Shown here one piece after another: positions 32,661-44,260 of a stretch of DNA of 64,000 bases; the stretch's first letter is position 1, and every line of letters begins with the position of its first letter. The position numbers and the translations under genes are program-made. The notes under the pieces were generated by a model, which saw only the letters and a program-made list of their open reading frames with translations, did not search any database and was not told the origin of the DNA. This DNA comes from Zhengitettix transpicula (lineage: Eukaryota > Arthropoda > Insecta > Orthoptera > Tetrigidae), in NCBI GenBank assembly GCA_037074705.1, contig CM073594.1:61128509-61192508 (forward strand), given 5' to 3'.

Positions 32661-34293
32661 CGAACACTCAACTGGTTATAATATAAAAAAAACACTACAG
32701 TGCATTAGTTTTTATACCTGTTGTAAACAGATCCAAATATATGTATCATAGTTATAATAACAGTTGTGATTTGTTATGTACCACTTATATCGAAAACTTT
32801 TTAAAATTATTTTGTAAATGAAAAATAAGGAAATTATTCGTAATTTTTTTAATTCAGGTAAACGAAGCTAATTCTATTTTTTGTTATAAAGTTGCCACAA
32901 CGGTCGACAAGGACTGAAAGAAAAGAAAAATGGCTTGTATATTTTAATTGAAGAGCAATATTTTGTTCACGGTAGTATCATAGTAATGCCAGATAATCAG
33001 GATTTATTACGAATAGGATAATGTGGAACAATTTACTATGTTCTTTCGTGTAGAGCAACAGACATAGAAAATTTTTTCAATAAATACACTCGCGATCGAA
33101 GTGCTTCTGGGTGAGTTTAATGTAAAGTAACCTGAGATTCGATTAGACTTTGTCCCTCGGAGACGGTGACCTTTACGTGCGGCGGAGTTACTCGAAAAAA
33201 TTCTCATGGGGATCGTGCGAAGGAAAATAAATATGGTTAAGACATGTGGGAACATTAAGGTAATGTCAGAGACCTGTCGGAATATTTATTTATAATGTTA
33301 AAATAAATCCTGGTTGAATTGGAGTATCAGCTCTTAGTACATTTTACAGTAATTTATGAAACTCCAGCATTTGTCTGCTTGGTGACTATTTTTTCTGATT
33401 GCCTTCCAGTGTTTGTACTGCATTACGGCTCCATCTTCTAAGAACCAGGTTTTCCCCAACCATTTTTTCCTTTTTTTGTGAATCCCAAAAGATTTTTTTT
33501 ACTCCTACCAGGACTCTGCTGTAAGTGCTCGAGGCCTTGCCGTGTTATTACACGAAAGTAACAAGAAGAAAAAATACCGTACACCGTGTCCTCCTTCATC
33601 GCTTCACTGTTTTGCATAAAATCCGACACAGCAAACACATCGCACTCTGGCTCTGTTGAAATAATTATCGTACGTACCCGTTAAAAATCGTAAATTATTA
33701 TTTTTCATAATTGTAAACACTTTTCTTTACTTCCATAAAATGTCCGCTAGATTCTTGCCTCCAGTTTTCATTTTTTGTTTCACTTTCCTCCAGAGAAAAT
33801 CTATTCCGTATCGTACATCCTTCTAGTTTTTCTTCCCTTGTACCTTCCTTCGTTTCCGGATTTACCGTCGTAGTCTTTTCTCCAAACTCTACCACTACAG
33901 TATAATTTAAAATTATTTTTTATGTTCAATTCGAGTTTTTAAAGCGCATTTATTATTTTATCAATATCCTCGATTTTTGTTTAAGTCTTACTTTTTTCGC
34001 CGTTAGAAAAATACACTAATTTTAATTTTATCTGTAAGAAGGATGTTTTTCGCTCTATAATTTCCCAGAGACAGTGAGTAATGTTGGCCAAAAATTTATT
34101 GTCTACAATTTTGACGGGTCCTTGTTGCCAACATTGTTGGTGACAAAAAAAATTGTTGACAACATTTTAGTGTAAAGGTACCTAACACAGACGTTCGTAA
34201 AGAATACCAAGCATCCTTCAGGTTGTATCAACAGTAGATCCCTTCAAGGAACTTGTTTTTAATTTAGAAGTTGAGAATTTTATTAAAGTACTA
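32661..34293. other. Unannotated, no gene supported
   Basis: Mixed composition. Minus frames at 33007-33255, 33438-33638 and 33698-33895 are short and without recognised domains. Around 34090-34170 the words GTTGGCCA, GTTGCCAACATTGTTGG and GTTGACAACATT form small local inverted repeats. Confidence 0.4.
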
Positions 34294-35035
34294 GCTGAGT
34301 GATCGACGTTTCCCGCGTTGTCATAATTATACTCAGTGACATCCATAGCCCAGGATTTGACTCCAATCTCAGTTGTTTTCGCATTATTTTAATGTAACGC
34401 CCCTCTACCATCCCCCCATCAACCCATGTTGAAAGGGGTCGAAAATATACACAACAATATCTGGAGAAACGCTATCTACCTCATTGACCCCGAAAAATCT
34501 TTTTAGATGAAAATATCAGCCGTTTTAACACGTTTTCAAATTTCCACCCCCGTCCGCCCCCGCCCCTGGAGGGTTAAACGAAGAGGTGAATGTTATAATT
34601 AAACTCAGTGGCAACTGTAACCACGGATTCGACTCCAATCTCGTTTCTTTTCATGTTATTTTCTTGAAATACTACTCCACCCCCACCCCTATGGGCCCTA
34701 CCCTCCAATACAGAAAGGAGTTGATACAACATAGGAAGAAACACTATCAATCTCATTTATCGCTTAAAATATTTACTCAACGAAAATATCCGTCGTTTTA
34801 TCATTTCAGAAAACAAGCACCACAGCCCCCCGGGATAATAGTCGTGTCTTACCTCCACAGTGTTTGTTTCCGGTTTTTAAGGAACACGTGTTTTGTGAAA
34901 TTTAATCCAAGGTTGTAGATTTGTATGATGGAGCATACACACACTGTTTTCCTCTTCCACACAGAAGAACACTTTACCGGAAAGTTGATTATCATAATTA
35001 AACTCAGCGACAATTAATAACTCCGGATAAGTCAG
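34294..35035 (+). repeat. Family A repeat, copy A5
   Basis: It starts ACTAGCTGAGTGATCGACG. Two clear internal monomers begin near 34352 and 34625 ('ggatt.gactccaatctc'), a period of about 273 bp, each with 'atcagccgttt' and 'gcccctg' boxes. A detached piece of the same motif follows at 34980-35030. The 110-codon plus frame starting at 34586 lies inside the repeat. Confidence 0.75.
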
Positions 35036-35132
35036 AAATGTATTATAATTAACATCACAGAAAGAAAATTTTCATCCCTGTGATTAGATTTTCGGCCCTG
35101 AATTTTCAATTCATATTTAGTTAATTATAAGC

Positions 35133-35168
35133 AACTGAAGAGATCACAAATCGTAGTTAAGAAACGTT
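35133..35168 (+). repeat. Dispersed hairpin motif, single copy
   Basis: ACTGAAGAGATCAC, then TAGTTAAGAAACGTT. It lies just upstream of the family B retroposon. Confidence 0.5.
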
Positions 35169-35189
35169 TTGTGTCGTATGTAAAAAGTA

Positions 35190-35752
35190 GAACGGGTCTG
35201 CGAGGGCTATTCTCTCGCAGGCAGTACCTGCGAGGGATGTTCTCTCGCAGGCAGAACCTTGTAGGAGAGATACGAAGGGGCTACCTTTGGGGATGTCTTT
35301 TCCTCTCCGTTTTTGAACTAAGGTTCCCACAAGCCGAGGCAGCTCGGCCTGTTCTGAGAGGTGTATGTTCCGGGGTCACAGACCTTGGGCATACGATAAG
35401 AGTTGTCCGCTATTCCCATTGGAATAGTGGGCCAGCTGCCTCCTAAAATGGTCGCGGCACGGAGAAGGGAATGCTGCGTCCCCACAGCAAACTCCTCTCC
35501 CGCTATCTGAAGGACGTGGGACAAGTACCCAACGCCCGACCTACCTGATGCAGGTTTTTCTAGGGTTTTCTCTGCATTTCTTTAGGCGAATGCCTGGTAG
35601 GATCCTTAAAATATAGCCCGGGGGCCCTAGTTAATCCTTGGCTACCTTCCTCTACCCTTCCGCATCCCCCCTTTAAAATCCCTTCCTATGCTATTAAAGT
35701 GGAGTTGCCCAACGTGGATTACCCTCATGTAGCCTGTTGCTCTAAAAAAAAA
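35190..35752 (+). mobile_element. Family B retroposon, longest copy, A-tailed
   Basis: The 5' part has CTGCGAGGG...CTCTCGCAGG repeated twice (35198-35257), each able to form a hairpin. Then follow 'aaggttcccacaagccgagg', 'ccttgggcatacgataag', 'ggccagctgcctcctaaa', 'gacctacctgatgcagg' and 'ttggctaccttcctcta', and finally nine A at 35744-35752. It is collinear with 5708-6057 and, inverted, 38842-39312. It is GC-rich relative to the window. Open frames crossing it in several phases are not conserved between copies. Confidence 0.85.
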
Positions 35753-35857
35753 TCAGACTGAAGGTTGGTTTAAAATGAAAAATTTACGTCAGTTTTGAAA
35801 ATTATTAATTAGAAAAATTGCAAAATACAGACAAAATAAATGATGATATAAATTCCA

Positions 35858-35892
35858 GACGTTTATGGATACCTTGTGTGTTTCGTCAGGTG
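35858..35892 (-). repeat. Dispersed hairpin motif, diverged
   Basis: Read on the minus strand: ACCTGACGAAACAC, then GGTATCCATAAACGTC. The GAAACG box is mutated to TAAACG. Confidence 0.4.
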
Positions 35893-35990
35893 CTAAAAAA
35901 AACTCACTACACAATTTATGTGTCAGATTAATTCATATTTTATTCGGTCAAAAGTTTGGGTGTATTTAATGAAGATATTTCGTCCGTCTG

Positions 35991-36480
35991 ATAATTTTTA
36001 AAATTCCTAATAACTTGCCATAGCAGAACTCATCAACTGCAATATAACGAGCTCCAGTTCGTAATCCGCTGTTACCTGGCGTGATGCAGCTGCTGTTCGT
36101 AATTGGAACGTATTTTTTTTTCGGTCTCCCTCTCTCTTCGGAAAGCGTCAGACAGGGGATGCCAATAAGGCCCGGGATATGCGGCGGCCAAATCCAACTA
36201 GCCAGCAGCAAAGCCAACATTCCGCGCTCACAATTTCATTAGGTCAGCAGATGGCAACGGCAATATCCTCCCGAGCCCCCGGCAAACAATCGTCGTCCTG
36301 AAGCGACAGTCAACACGCCAGATAACGATTTGCACACTGACGTTAATTACGGGACAAGCCGCGAAACCAACCGACTCCTTTCCACGCAAATACCATTATA
36401 GTATCGGGACGGGTCGTACGTTCGAATCCAATCTAGGTGTTAACGCCGGGTCATCGGACACGTCGGTCGTCACTGATTCG
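35991..36480. promoter_or_regulatory. Balanced, CpG-containing island (candidate conserved non-coding)
   Basis: About 490 bases of GC-balanced sequence without repeat-family matches. It includes CAGATGGCAACGGC (E-box CAGATG), GACGTTAATTACGGG (homeodomain-type core) and several CG dinucleotides. An 84-codon minus frame (35966-36220) has no recognisable domain. The tRNA-like string GTTCGAATCC at 36421-36430 lacks a matching stem. Confidence 0.25.
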
Positions 36481-36822
36481 TAGTTCCCTTGACTAACTGG
36501 CAGCTTGTACATCATACCACTCCTATTAGAAAATATTCTTTACTAATATATTGCACCCACAACCACACATTAGTCTTTCCTCATTTAATAACTGTAATAA
36601 TAACGCATTCTCAATTTTTCACCAACAACAGGTGGTGCGAACCCGAGTCAGAATCTCACACCAATTTAACCCATCGCTTTCTCATTTCCAGTATCCCTCC
36701 GCCCATTTTTCATAACTTCCAACAGAACCCTAATAATACAGCACATCATATTTGAATGCACTTTAATACTATTTGACATTTAATAAATTTATGAAATTAA
36801 TTTTTGTACATAAAAAAAATTA
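36481..36822. other. Nothing recognised
   Basis: An 88-codon plus frame (36489-36755) is rich in His/Asn/Ile and has no recognised domain; treated as chance. Confidence 0.4.
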
Positions 36823-37300
36823 AATATGGCGGAGAATTTTGACTTACATTTTCTGCAAGTAACGTAAAGTATTTCGTATTATTTTATTATCATTCGATGG
36901 ATAAAATTATACTTTTTATTCTATCAAAATATTCTGTTTTATTTCATTACGAAAAATGGAACTATTTCCCTTGTTGTGCAGGTATTACGGACTCTGTCTC
37001 TCTCTCCCTCCCTCTCCACCCCTCTCTCACTCTCTCTCTCTCTCTTGTATGCTCTGACGTTACGGTCTCTTGGCGTGCAGAAATTTAAATCAAAATGACC
37101 ATGTTTCTTAATTATAATTCTTTCCACCTTTATTCTAGGGACTACTCACCCCCGCAGTATCGTTTCTCGAGTTTCGAAGAATATGTGTACCAATTTTTGT
37201 TGCAATCTGTCCACGCGTTTAAATCTGTATAGAGATTAACCTAAATACATACATACATACATATATACTTAAAAAATTTACGAACCCTTTTTATTATATA
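36823..37300 (+). mobile_element. Family C repeat, copy C2 (5'-truncated)
   Basis: It corresponds to the second half of C1: 'gacttacattttctgcaag', 'tcattcgatgga', 'tcattacgaaaa', 'tctgtccacgcg', CATA units, TTTTTATTATATA. A CT-rich microsatellite at about 36993-37047 expands the TCTCTC segment that is short in C1. It abuts C3 head to tail with no unrelated sequence between. Confidence 0.85.
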
Positions 37301-37301
37301 A

Positions 37302-38044
37302 ACTAGCTGGATGCCGGCGTTGCCCGGGTATGTATTTATATAAACCCGAAAAAGTTTTTAATTTTATTTTAATGTTTTGTCTAGACTTGATTTAATCTAA
37401 ATCTAACTATTCCTAGTTCCGAACATACTTACGAACGATAGTGTATAAATTGAACAGCTGTAACATACTTTGAATTTTATTTCATCAATCCCAACAAAAA
37501 TACCGCCGAATTTGTTCTTAAATATACTCCTTGAGTATTGCAGGATATAATTGTCCCTCAGTATTCAGACATTGCGAAAAATTAAATTGATGAAATTCTT
37601 TACTATATTCACAATGTAAATAAATGGTCGCCATATTTGAGTCACTAATATGGCACGAAAATTAACTTACATTTTCCGCAAGGATCGTAAAATATTTTGT
37701 ATTGTTTTTTATCATCATTCGATGGAGTAAAATTATACTTTTCATTCAATGAAAATATTTCTGCTTTATTTCATTACGAAAAAAGGAACTATTTACTTTG
37801 TTTGAGCCGTATCGTCACGTAGTAACGTCTCTCTCGCGTGTGCTTTGACGTTATTATTTCTTGACGCACAGTAATTATAATTCTTTCCACCTTTATGCTA
37901 CAGGTTTCCAACCTCCACAGTACTGTTACTCGACGTTTGAAAAAAAATTGGTACACATATTCTTCAATCTGTCCACGCGTTTAAATATGTATAGAGATTA
38001 ATGTAAATATATACATACAAATATATATTATTTTTATTATATAG
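37302..38044 (+). mobile_element. Family C repeat, copy C3
   Basis: It starts ACTAGCTGGATGCCGGCGTT directly after C2's TTATTATATA end and runs through the C1 block order to ATTATATAG at 38044. Its central part around 37700-37860 is shortened relative to C1. Confidence 0.85.
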
Positions 38045-38841
38045 GTATAATAAATTATCCTCCCCGAAATCAAATATACAGCATTTAACCTAGATGTGTT
38101 TTTTTAAAATTCCGGCTAGCTGATAAATATTTATTATTTCTCTTATAACAAGGCAAATTATCGTATGAATATGAGTCTCTCTCTTCTCACCGCTATGGGT
38201 ATAAGTTTGTTTATTAACAATCTTTATATGCGACAATATGATCAATGGTTTTGCTATTACCACATAACTAAAAAAACTCTCATACCAATTTTACAAAGGG
38301 CACGTATAGGTGGAAAGAATCAGGCGTCCACTGCAACTGCTTGGCAAGGAGATATGGCAGACTTTGTGCGGTGGTTACGTCATCCGTTGACGTCACACGA
38401 CTCCCAGAAATCGTCAACGTATTAAAAATTAAAATTTTAAACAAAGGAAAATATTAGTAATGTATCGATATATATTATTGCATTTACAATAAATAATTAA
38501 CGATAATTTTATTACAATTCTGTAATTTTAAATGTATTTTACGTATTAAATGGATTAATTAATCATTTAAATCTCTTTTCATATTGAATTAAATTAATTT
38601 CTGTCGTTAAATATTTAACTCGGTTATCAATATTAAATACATTTATATATATTATAGATCTTCGGCAAAATATATAACGTATTACTATTATACCTTATCT
38701 GATTGTTGCGTTACAGATTACGACTTGCCTGAAAAATTCTAAAAATAATATCTGCACTGTTTGATTGCTAGTAATTTTGTTTTTATTTTTTATAACGATT
38801 GTTTCAACATGACCGCACATTTAATATTTGTTTTACATTTG
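38045..38841. promoter_or_regulatory. AT-rich with a CRE pair at 38375-38395 (candidate)
   Basis: TTACGTCA at 38375-38382 and the perfect palindrome TGACGTCA at 38388-38395 lie 13 bp apart in a short balanced island (38300-38415). An 86-codon plus frame (38165-38425) covers the same bases but has no recognised domain. The remainder is AT-rich. Confidence 0.3.
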
Positions 38842-39312
38842 GCATAGGATAGGGATTTGAAAAGGGGAATGCGGATGGGTGGAGGAAGGTAGCCAAGGGT
38901 TAACTAGGGCCCCCGAGCTATAATTTAAGGATCCTACCCGGAATTCGCCTAAAAGTAATGCAGGACAAACCCTATAAAAACCTCCATCAGGTAGGTCGGG
39001 CATTTGGTACTTGTCTCACGCCCTTCCGATGGCGGTTGAGGGGTTTGCTGTGGGGTCGCAGCTTACCCCTCGCCATGCCTTGGCCAGTTTAGGAGGCAGC
39101 TGGCCGACTATTATAATAGGAATAGCGGACAACTCTTACCGTATGCCCAATGTCTACGACCCCGGAACATACACCTCTCAATATAGACCGAGGTGCCTCG
39201 GCATGTGGGAACCTTAGTTCAAAGAAAACAGAGAGATGTGAAGGCATCCCAAAGGTAGCCCCAGCCAGAGCTCTCTGGGAAGGTTCACCTGCGAGAGAAT
39301 CCTCTCGCAGAC
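38842..39312 (-). mobile_element. Family B retroposon, inverted, 3'-truncated copy
   Basis: It is collinear in reverse with 35190-35752. The A-tail and last 50-60 bases are missing at 38842. The 5' hairpin CTGCGAGAG-AATC-CTCTCGCAG at 39289-39310 is a perfect 9-bp stem. Frames on both strands here (39011-39344) are repeat by-products. Confidence 0.8.
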
Positions 39313-39961
39313 TTCCTTCGACATTATGTTTATCTGACATTTAATAATAAATCAACATCAACTTAAGAATTGAACTGTTCATCCAATTCAACAGTTTATT
39401 GGTTATATGACAAAAATTGTTCGTATAGTATACAAGTAAAATATTTAAAATATGTTATCAATAATGATAACTTCGCGAACTGTCTTCCTTGCTCGAAAGA
39501 GTATGTTTATAAATATCGTCACCGAGATAATCTTTTGCCACGACCCTTCGATACTTTTTTCTTTCTTCCTGTTTCGGTTGGTCGGTACCTTCACAACCAC
39601 GTTGCCAGGATTGCACTTTGTGTAACATATAGTAGCAATATGCAGAATAAACAATTTAAAATTAACAATCTATGCTAATTATCTTACCATCCCCTACTAT
39701 ATAGAAATATTGTATATGAAACAATTCAACGTTAAATAAAGTAGATCAACAGACAGTTGTATAAAACTATACATCCACTCGTATCTACAACTAGTATCGA
39801 TTTTCTTTTAAAACTCTTTTAAAAGTTATTTGAGTTATCTTCTAACAATTTGATATTGCATATTAGGAATATAACAGCAAATCTAATTGAAAAAGAACGG
39901 CGACTCAATTAACGCAACAAAATAAAACACAGATCACATTAATGTTGGAGTAAATTATTTT
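39313..39961. other. Nothing recognised
   Basis: A 102-codon plus frame (39370-39678) shows no recognised domain. Its composition is Asn/Tyr/Ser-rich, as expected from AT-rich DNA. Probably chance. Confidence 0.4.
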
Positions 39962-39981
39962 GGGCCCCACGTTGGGCGCCA
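39962..39981 (-). other. LTR-retroelement primer-binding site
   Basis: Read on the minus strand: TGGCGCCCAACGTGGGGCCC. It begins TGG, complementary to a tRNA 3' CCA, and has the typical GGCGCCCAACGTGGGGC form of retroelement primer sites. It implies that the LTR lies at higher coordinates and the internal region, if any, below 39962. Confidence 0.7.
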
Positions 39982-39983
39982 AA

Positions 39984-40500
39984 AGATTTGGGCAAACAAC
40001 TTCGACAGTACTATAACGACACTTTATTTCCGTTATAAAGAATAATTTCTGAGTCTAGCTTACGTGTACGAATCATAAGATTCGTCAGTTCTTCGGAGCC
40101 AGGTTATTTTATCAAGTGAATAACCATACTTTAATGATTTTAATAGTTTATTGATCGAAACATGAAACATAATTTCCTCAGTCGTAGTTTTGGCCTAAAC
40201 AAGTACACTTTTGTAGAGAATCTGCTCCCTTCCGCTGCCGATTTGTAACTGCCCATTCAAGGTAACGCTCCGCCTCAATTGGCAAGAACTCAACAATACA
40301 CAAAAATACCCAAAAACACACAAAATACGGCTCTATCAACGGACAATCCCGTAGATATGTTACATTATATATTAGCACAAAGAGAAAAAAAATAACTTCC
40401 AAAGAATATATTATTTTTTTCCCATATATCCCAGTTAGTTCAAAGAAATTATGCCAAATAACCTTCAAAATCATCTGATTTCAATCCACTATTACATATT
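39984..40500 (-). mobile_element. LTR (3' part) of a second LTR-retroelement type
   Basis: On the minus strand this segment leads into the PBS at 39981. It contains a polyadenylation-type AATAAA at about 40023-40030, some 40 bases before the LTR end. It does not match the TGTAAT...ATTACA family. The distal LTR boundary cannot be fixed; 40500 is a placeholder. No coding region is left on the internal side. Confidence 0.45.
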
Positions 40501-41160
40501 ATGTCACACATACAACTTGAATTTATTTTGACAACTAGTAATCATAATCTACCCTGCTGTAATTTCGTAAAAATCTAGATATATTTTTTTTAAAGTCTTG
40601 GTAGTTTCTTTATGAGTCTCAATGTCTCCAGTGTGGTTAATTATAACTACTAAACAAATAACAGCTATATGACTCAACCAAAAACATTTTCTCAGACCCG
40701 TCCGCTGATCCTGCTTCACCGTTTCTCATACTTCGTGAATTTAAACTATTTATTTCTGAATAGGAACACATTTCTTTTTTATATATCACGCGTATATATT
40801 CTTAAATGTTATTTTATGTACATGTCCCTCAGGACACACTCCGTTTTTTTATCTACACAGATTACTGACAATCCATTCTTGTCTTTCCGAGTTCCCGCAG
40901 TAAGCTGAGAAACAGAAAGTTTCGCTCTCGCTTGTACATTAATATTTAAACGCGCTTAATAAACATTTATTGAAGAGTATAAATTCAATCTCTTTGTTTG
41001 TGAGACAGTTAATTAATCGCTGTATTAAAAATGGTGATGCGGAACGTAATAGCTGCCGCTGGGAGGGGGGGGGGGGTTGGAGGATTAGAGTTATAATTGC
41101 CTCTGTAATTCTATTAGAATTCTCATTTGTGTAGCTGTCAGCATCGGGGATTTAGATTCT
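40501..41160. other. Unannotated; G12 run at 41065-41076
   Basis: AT-rich, then balanced. A plus frame at 40669-40908 has no recognised domain. A run of twelve G is preceded by GGGA. Confidence 0.4.
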
Positions 41161-41960
41161 GCGTCTGGTGGCGGTCTCCCGTGTCAGATTCTAAATTCCG
41201 TCAAGGAGAGAGGATTTGATCCGATAGGGAAAACTCCAGCTTCGATCATTGTCCGGTCGTGATCTTTAATCAAGTTTTTCATTCCATTTCAGAGGAACTT
41301 GTTAGGAATTAGTACGCGGAAATTCAACGTCACGGGTCGTAATATCAGGATTTAGAATTCTCTGTATTGGTTTCTGCTGCCTCGTTTATTTGGATCGATC
41401 AGATATTCAGCGAGACGCTATGGTTGTCTGTCCCCTCTCTTATAATCTGACAGATAGGTAATTACCTTTCTCGGAAAGGTAAGAAATGCCTCCTTTTAGG
41501 GGTGATGAAGGGGTGTGGGGGAGCAAGGGGAAAGAAAAAAAGAGGATTCGCAGACTGTTGATTAGTTTCGGCTCCAGCAGTGGAGGCATATGAAATTCCT
41601 GTCTCCCACAACTGCTAGGTGTTCGAATAATATCAGACGCAGCAGCAGGATTTGATTCCCTCGAGGGAATCTGAATATATCTGGCAGGGGGTGGGTTGTG
41701 GGGGTGGGGGACGTTCTTCGGAACGACAGCTTTCATCGAGTCTGCAGATTAATTCGCTCGCTCTTGTAGCTCTGTCGAGAAGTTGACTCAGTTCCTGGCC
41801 GAGGGGGAGGAGACGGTCTGCTACAATACAAAAAAAAAAAAAACCTCTCGGTGTTATACAGCTTCCATGCGTCGAGTTAGGAAATTGCAAGTAGTTGGTG
41901 CTTTCACCGAGGATATTGCGAAACGTAACTGGAACCGGTGATATTAACATCTGCAACAGC
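41161..41960. other. GC-balanced block, no assignable gene
   Basis: About 800 bases of balanced composition with G-rich and C-rich patches ('ggcagggggtgggttgtggg' at 41682-41701). Overlapping minus frames of 98 (41440-41736) and 107 codons (41633-41956) use different phases, and one is proline-rich; neither has a recognised domain. It could hold an exon or regulatory DNA, but nothing decides it. Confidence 0.3.
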
Positions 41961-42089
41961 GATTTCCTCGCATACGGCTTCAGCCTCCTGGAAGGTTATT
42001 CATACACACACATACAAACACACAACCACAATACAGTAGCTCCATGACGTAATATTCCTAGAGAAGAATTACCTAGTACCAACTGCACG

Positions 42090-43095
42090 CAGCAATGAAA
42101 CACGATCGAAGTCTAAGCACTCGTAAGTCTAAGATAAAACATAAAGTGATATTTAAAACACGATGGAAACACTAATAAGTGATACTTAAAACGCGATATA
42201 ATCCATAATTAAACTAAATATAAAATTAGTGGTATTTAAAACAGGAACGATGCCCTAATTAATCTAAGGAAAAGTGTAGTGATGCTTAAAACAAGATCGA
42301 AGCTCTAATTAATCGAAGGGGAAAATATAGTGATATTAGAAACACAATCAGAGGACTAATTAATCTAAGAAAAAATAGAGTGATATTCAAAACACGATCC
42401 AAGTACTAATTAATAAAATTAAGTAAATAGAGTGATACTTAAAACAGGATAGAATCACTAATTAATCGAAGTAAAAAATATAGTGATATCTTAAACACGA
42501 TCCGAGCACCAAGAAATCAAAGGAAAAAATATAGTGAATATTTAAGACGACATCTAATCGCATAACAATCGAAGTAAACAGGATCAAAGCCCTATTTACA
42601 CTAAGGACAAAATGTAGTGTTATTTAAAAGTGGATTGAAGCACTAAATAATCGCAGGACAAGTATTGTGATCTTTAAAAAAGGAACGAATCCCTAATTAA
42701 TCTAAGGAAAAAATGTATAGATATCTAAAACAAGATCAAATCACTAGCTAATCGAAGTAAAAATATAGTGATATTTAAAACAGGATAGAAGCACTTAGTG
42801 GTCGAAGGAAACACATAGTGATGTTTAAAACAGAATGAAACCATAATTAAACTAAGGCAAAAATGTAGTGATATTTAAAACAGGCTAGAAGCACTCAATA
42901 ATGGAAGGAAAAAATATAATGGTATCTATAAAACATCCAAGCACTAAAAAATCAAAGGGAAAAATATAGTAATATTTAAAACACGATCTAATTGATTAAA
43001 ACTGGAAGTAAAAATATAGTTATATTTAAAACAGGAACGAAGCCATAATTAGTCTAAGGATAAATGCAGTGATTATTGGAACACTATATAAAAGA
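42090..43095. repeat. About 50-bp minisatellite, about 19 degenerate units
   Basis: The box TAGTGATATTTAAAACA recurs with a 50-51-base step (for example 42278, 42329, 42379, 42431, 42482, 42532, then 42616, 42666, 42718, 42767, 42817, 42867, 42918, 42968, 43018, 43068). Between boxes each unit carries GATCGAAGCAC, then TAATTAATC, then GAAGGAAAAAATA in varied form. One unit boundary near 42580 is out of phase by about 16 bp. No coding potential. Confidence 0.9.
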
Positions 43096-44144
43096 ATTAG
43101 TCGAAGAAATCTAATTTATGTATTAATGGCAAATAGGTTGGATGAAATTAGTGAATGATTTCACAATTGTTGAGAACAGTGCAGAAAAACAATTTGTCTG
43201 AATGGAAACGGTAACATTCTGGGTTGGAGCACTTGAGTCTAAATTTTTCACTACTGTACGTGAAAACTAAATGTTCGTAAAAAAAATTGTTTCATTCAAA
43301 TAGTGTCATAAAGCAGCCCATCATCCACAGTCACTTGAAGAATCACGTGAGCCCACCCCCATTTAAATTGTTTCGTCTCTCGATGGGGTTCAATTGTAGG
43401 AGTGTCTGTGTCCATTGGGCTCGTGTGTGAAGGGGTGTGAGTTATCACTCGACGGACCTTTCAACCCGGAGGAAACGCGACCGGCCGTCTGGTACGAATA
43501 AAACTTCCTCTCTCCCCCTGGGAGGCCGTAAACTGTTACCGGCGGCCAAGGGGATAAATCAATTTTACGATTCACTGCATATTTTGATCCCCCCACCACC
43601 ACCACCCCTATAACTCCTGTGCCTCCTCCCCAATTTACCTATAGGTTCGGATTTTTTATGGTTTAACTAATGTACTCTAAAAAAGGTAGGGGGTGTGGTC
43701 GGGGGAGTAGCGAAGGGGAGAAAAATTGAATGACGCACGTAAATTGTTCACGGCAAGTTATTTAACAACCTTCCATTACGAGTCGTATCTAACTCAATGT
43801 CTCTCTCTGGGAACCGCGAGAAATAAACTACAACGTTACTCAAAGAACAATAAATATTTCAAGGTAACACAAATATAGATGGCGATATGATATGTGGATG
43901 ATAACTTTCACATATCTAAAACGGTGGAGTCAACATTCGTAATATAAAATTTAAAATAAATTATTTTTCACTGAAAAAATAATTTTGTTTGTTTACTCGT
44001 CTTTATACGTAAAAATATACGTAAAAAAGGACGACACAAACTTTAAATAAAAATATATGGCAACGTACCGTTGCGGGAAAAATCACAGGTTTGCGGATCT
44101 GAACTAAGTGCACTGCTTTATTTGAGTGAAGCTAGCGCGATCCT
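43096..44144. other. Unannotated; balanced block at 43360-43620
   Basis: The block 43360-43620 is GC-rich with CCACC repeats and a 71-codon minus frame without recognised domain. The rest is AT-rich. Confidence 0.4.
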
Positions 44145-44149
44145 GACAG

Positions 44150-44260
44150 CGTGTCTTTATGGTCCTTGTGTTACTTTCATGACACGATTGACCTTTATAG
44201 TATGGCGTTGGTGGTGATCATTGTTTTAACAGAAATGCTGCCTCTTTTGACAGTGCCAAG
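44150..44260 (+). repeat. Dispersed direct repeat, copy 1 (about 110 bp)
   Basis: GTGTCTTTATGGTCCTTGTG, then 'ttcatgacacgattgacc', 'ttatagtatggcg', 'ggtggtgatcattg', 'acagaaatgctgcctc'. It is repeated in direct orientation at 44642-44745. Confidence 0.8.

Noticed and set aside
36405..36445. tRNA-like T-arm string GTTCGAATCC
   Set aside because: Flanking bases do not form a 5-bp T stem and no acceptor, D or anticodon arm can be assembled.
41440..41956. Overlapping 98- and 107-codon minus-strand frames
   Set aside because: Different phases, low-complexity proline-rich and poly-Phe segments, no domain and no splice logic.
42090..43095. CRISPR-like array (regular 50-bp repeats)
   Set aside because: Units are tandem and degenerate throughout, with no invariant repeat alternating with unique spacers, and the context is eukaryotic.
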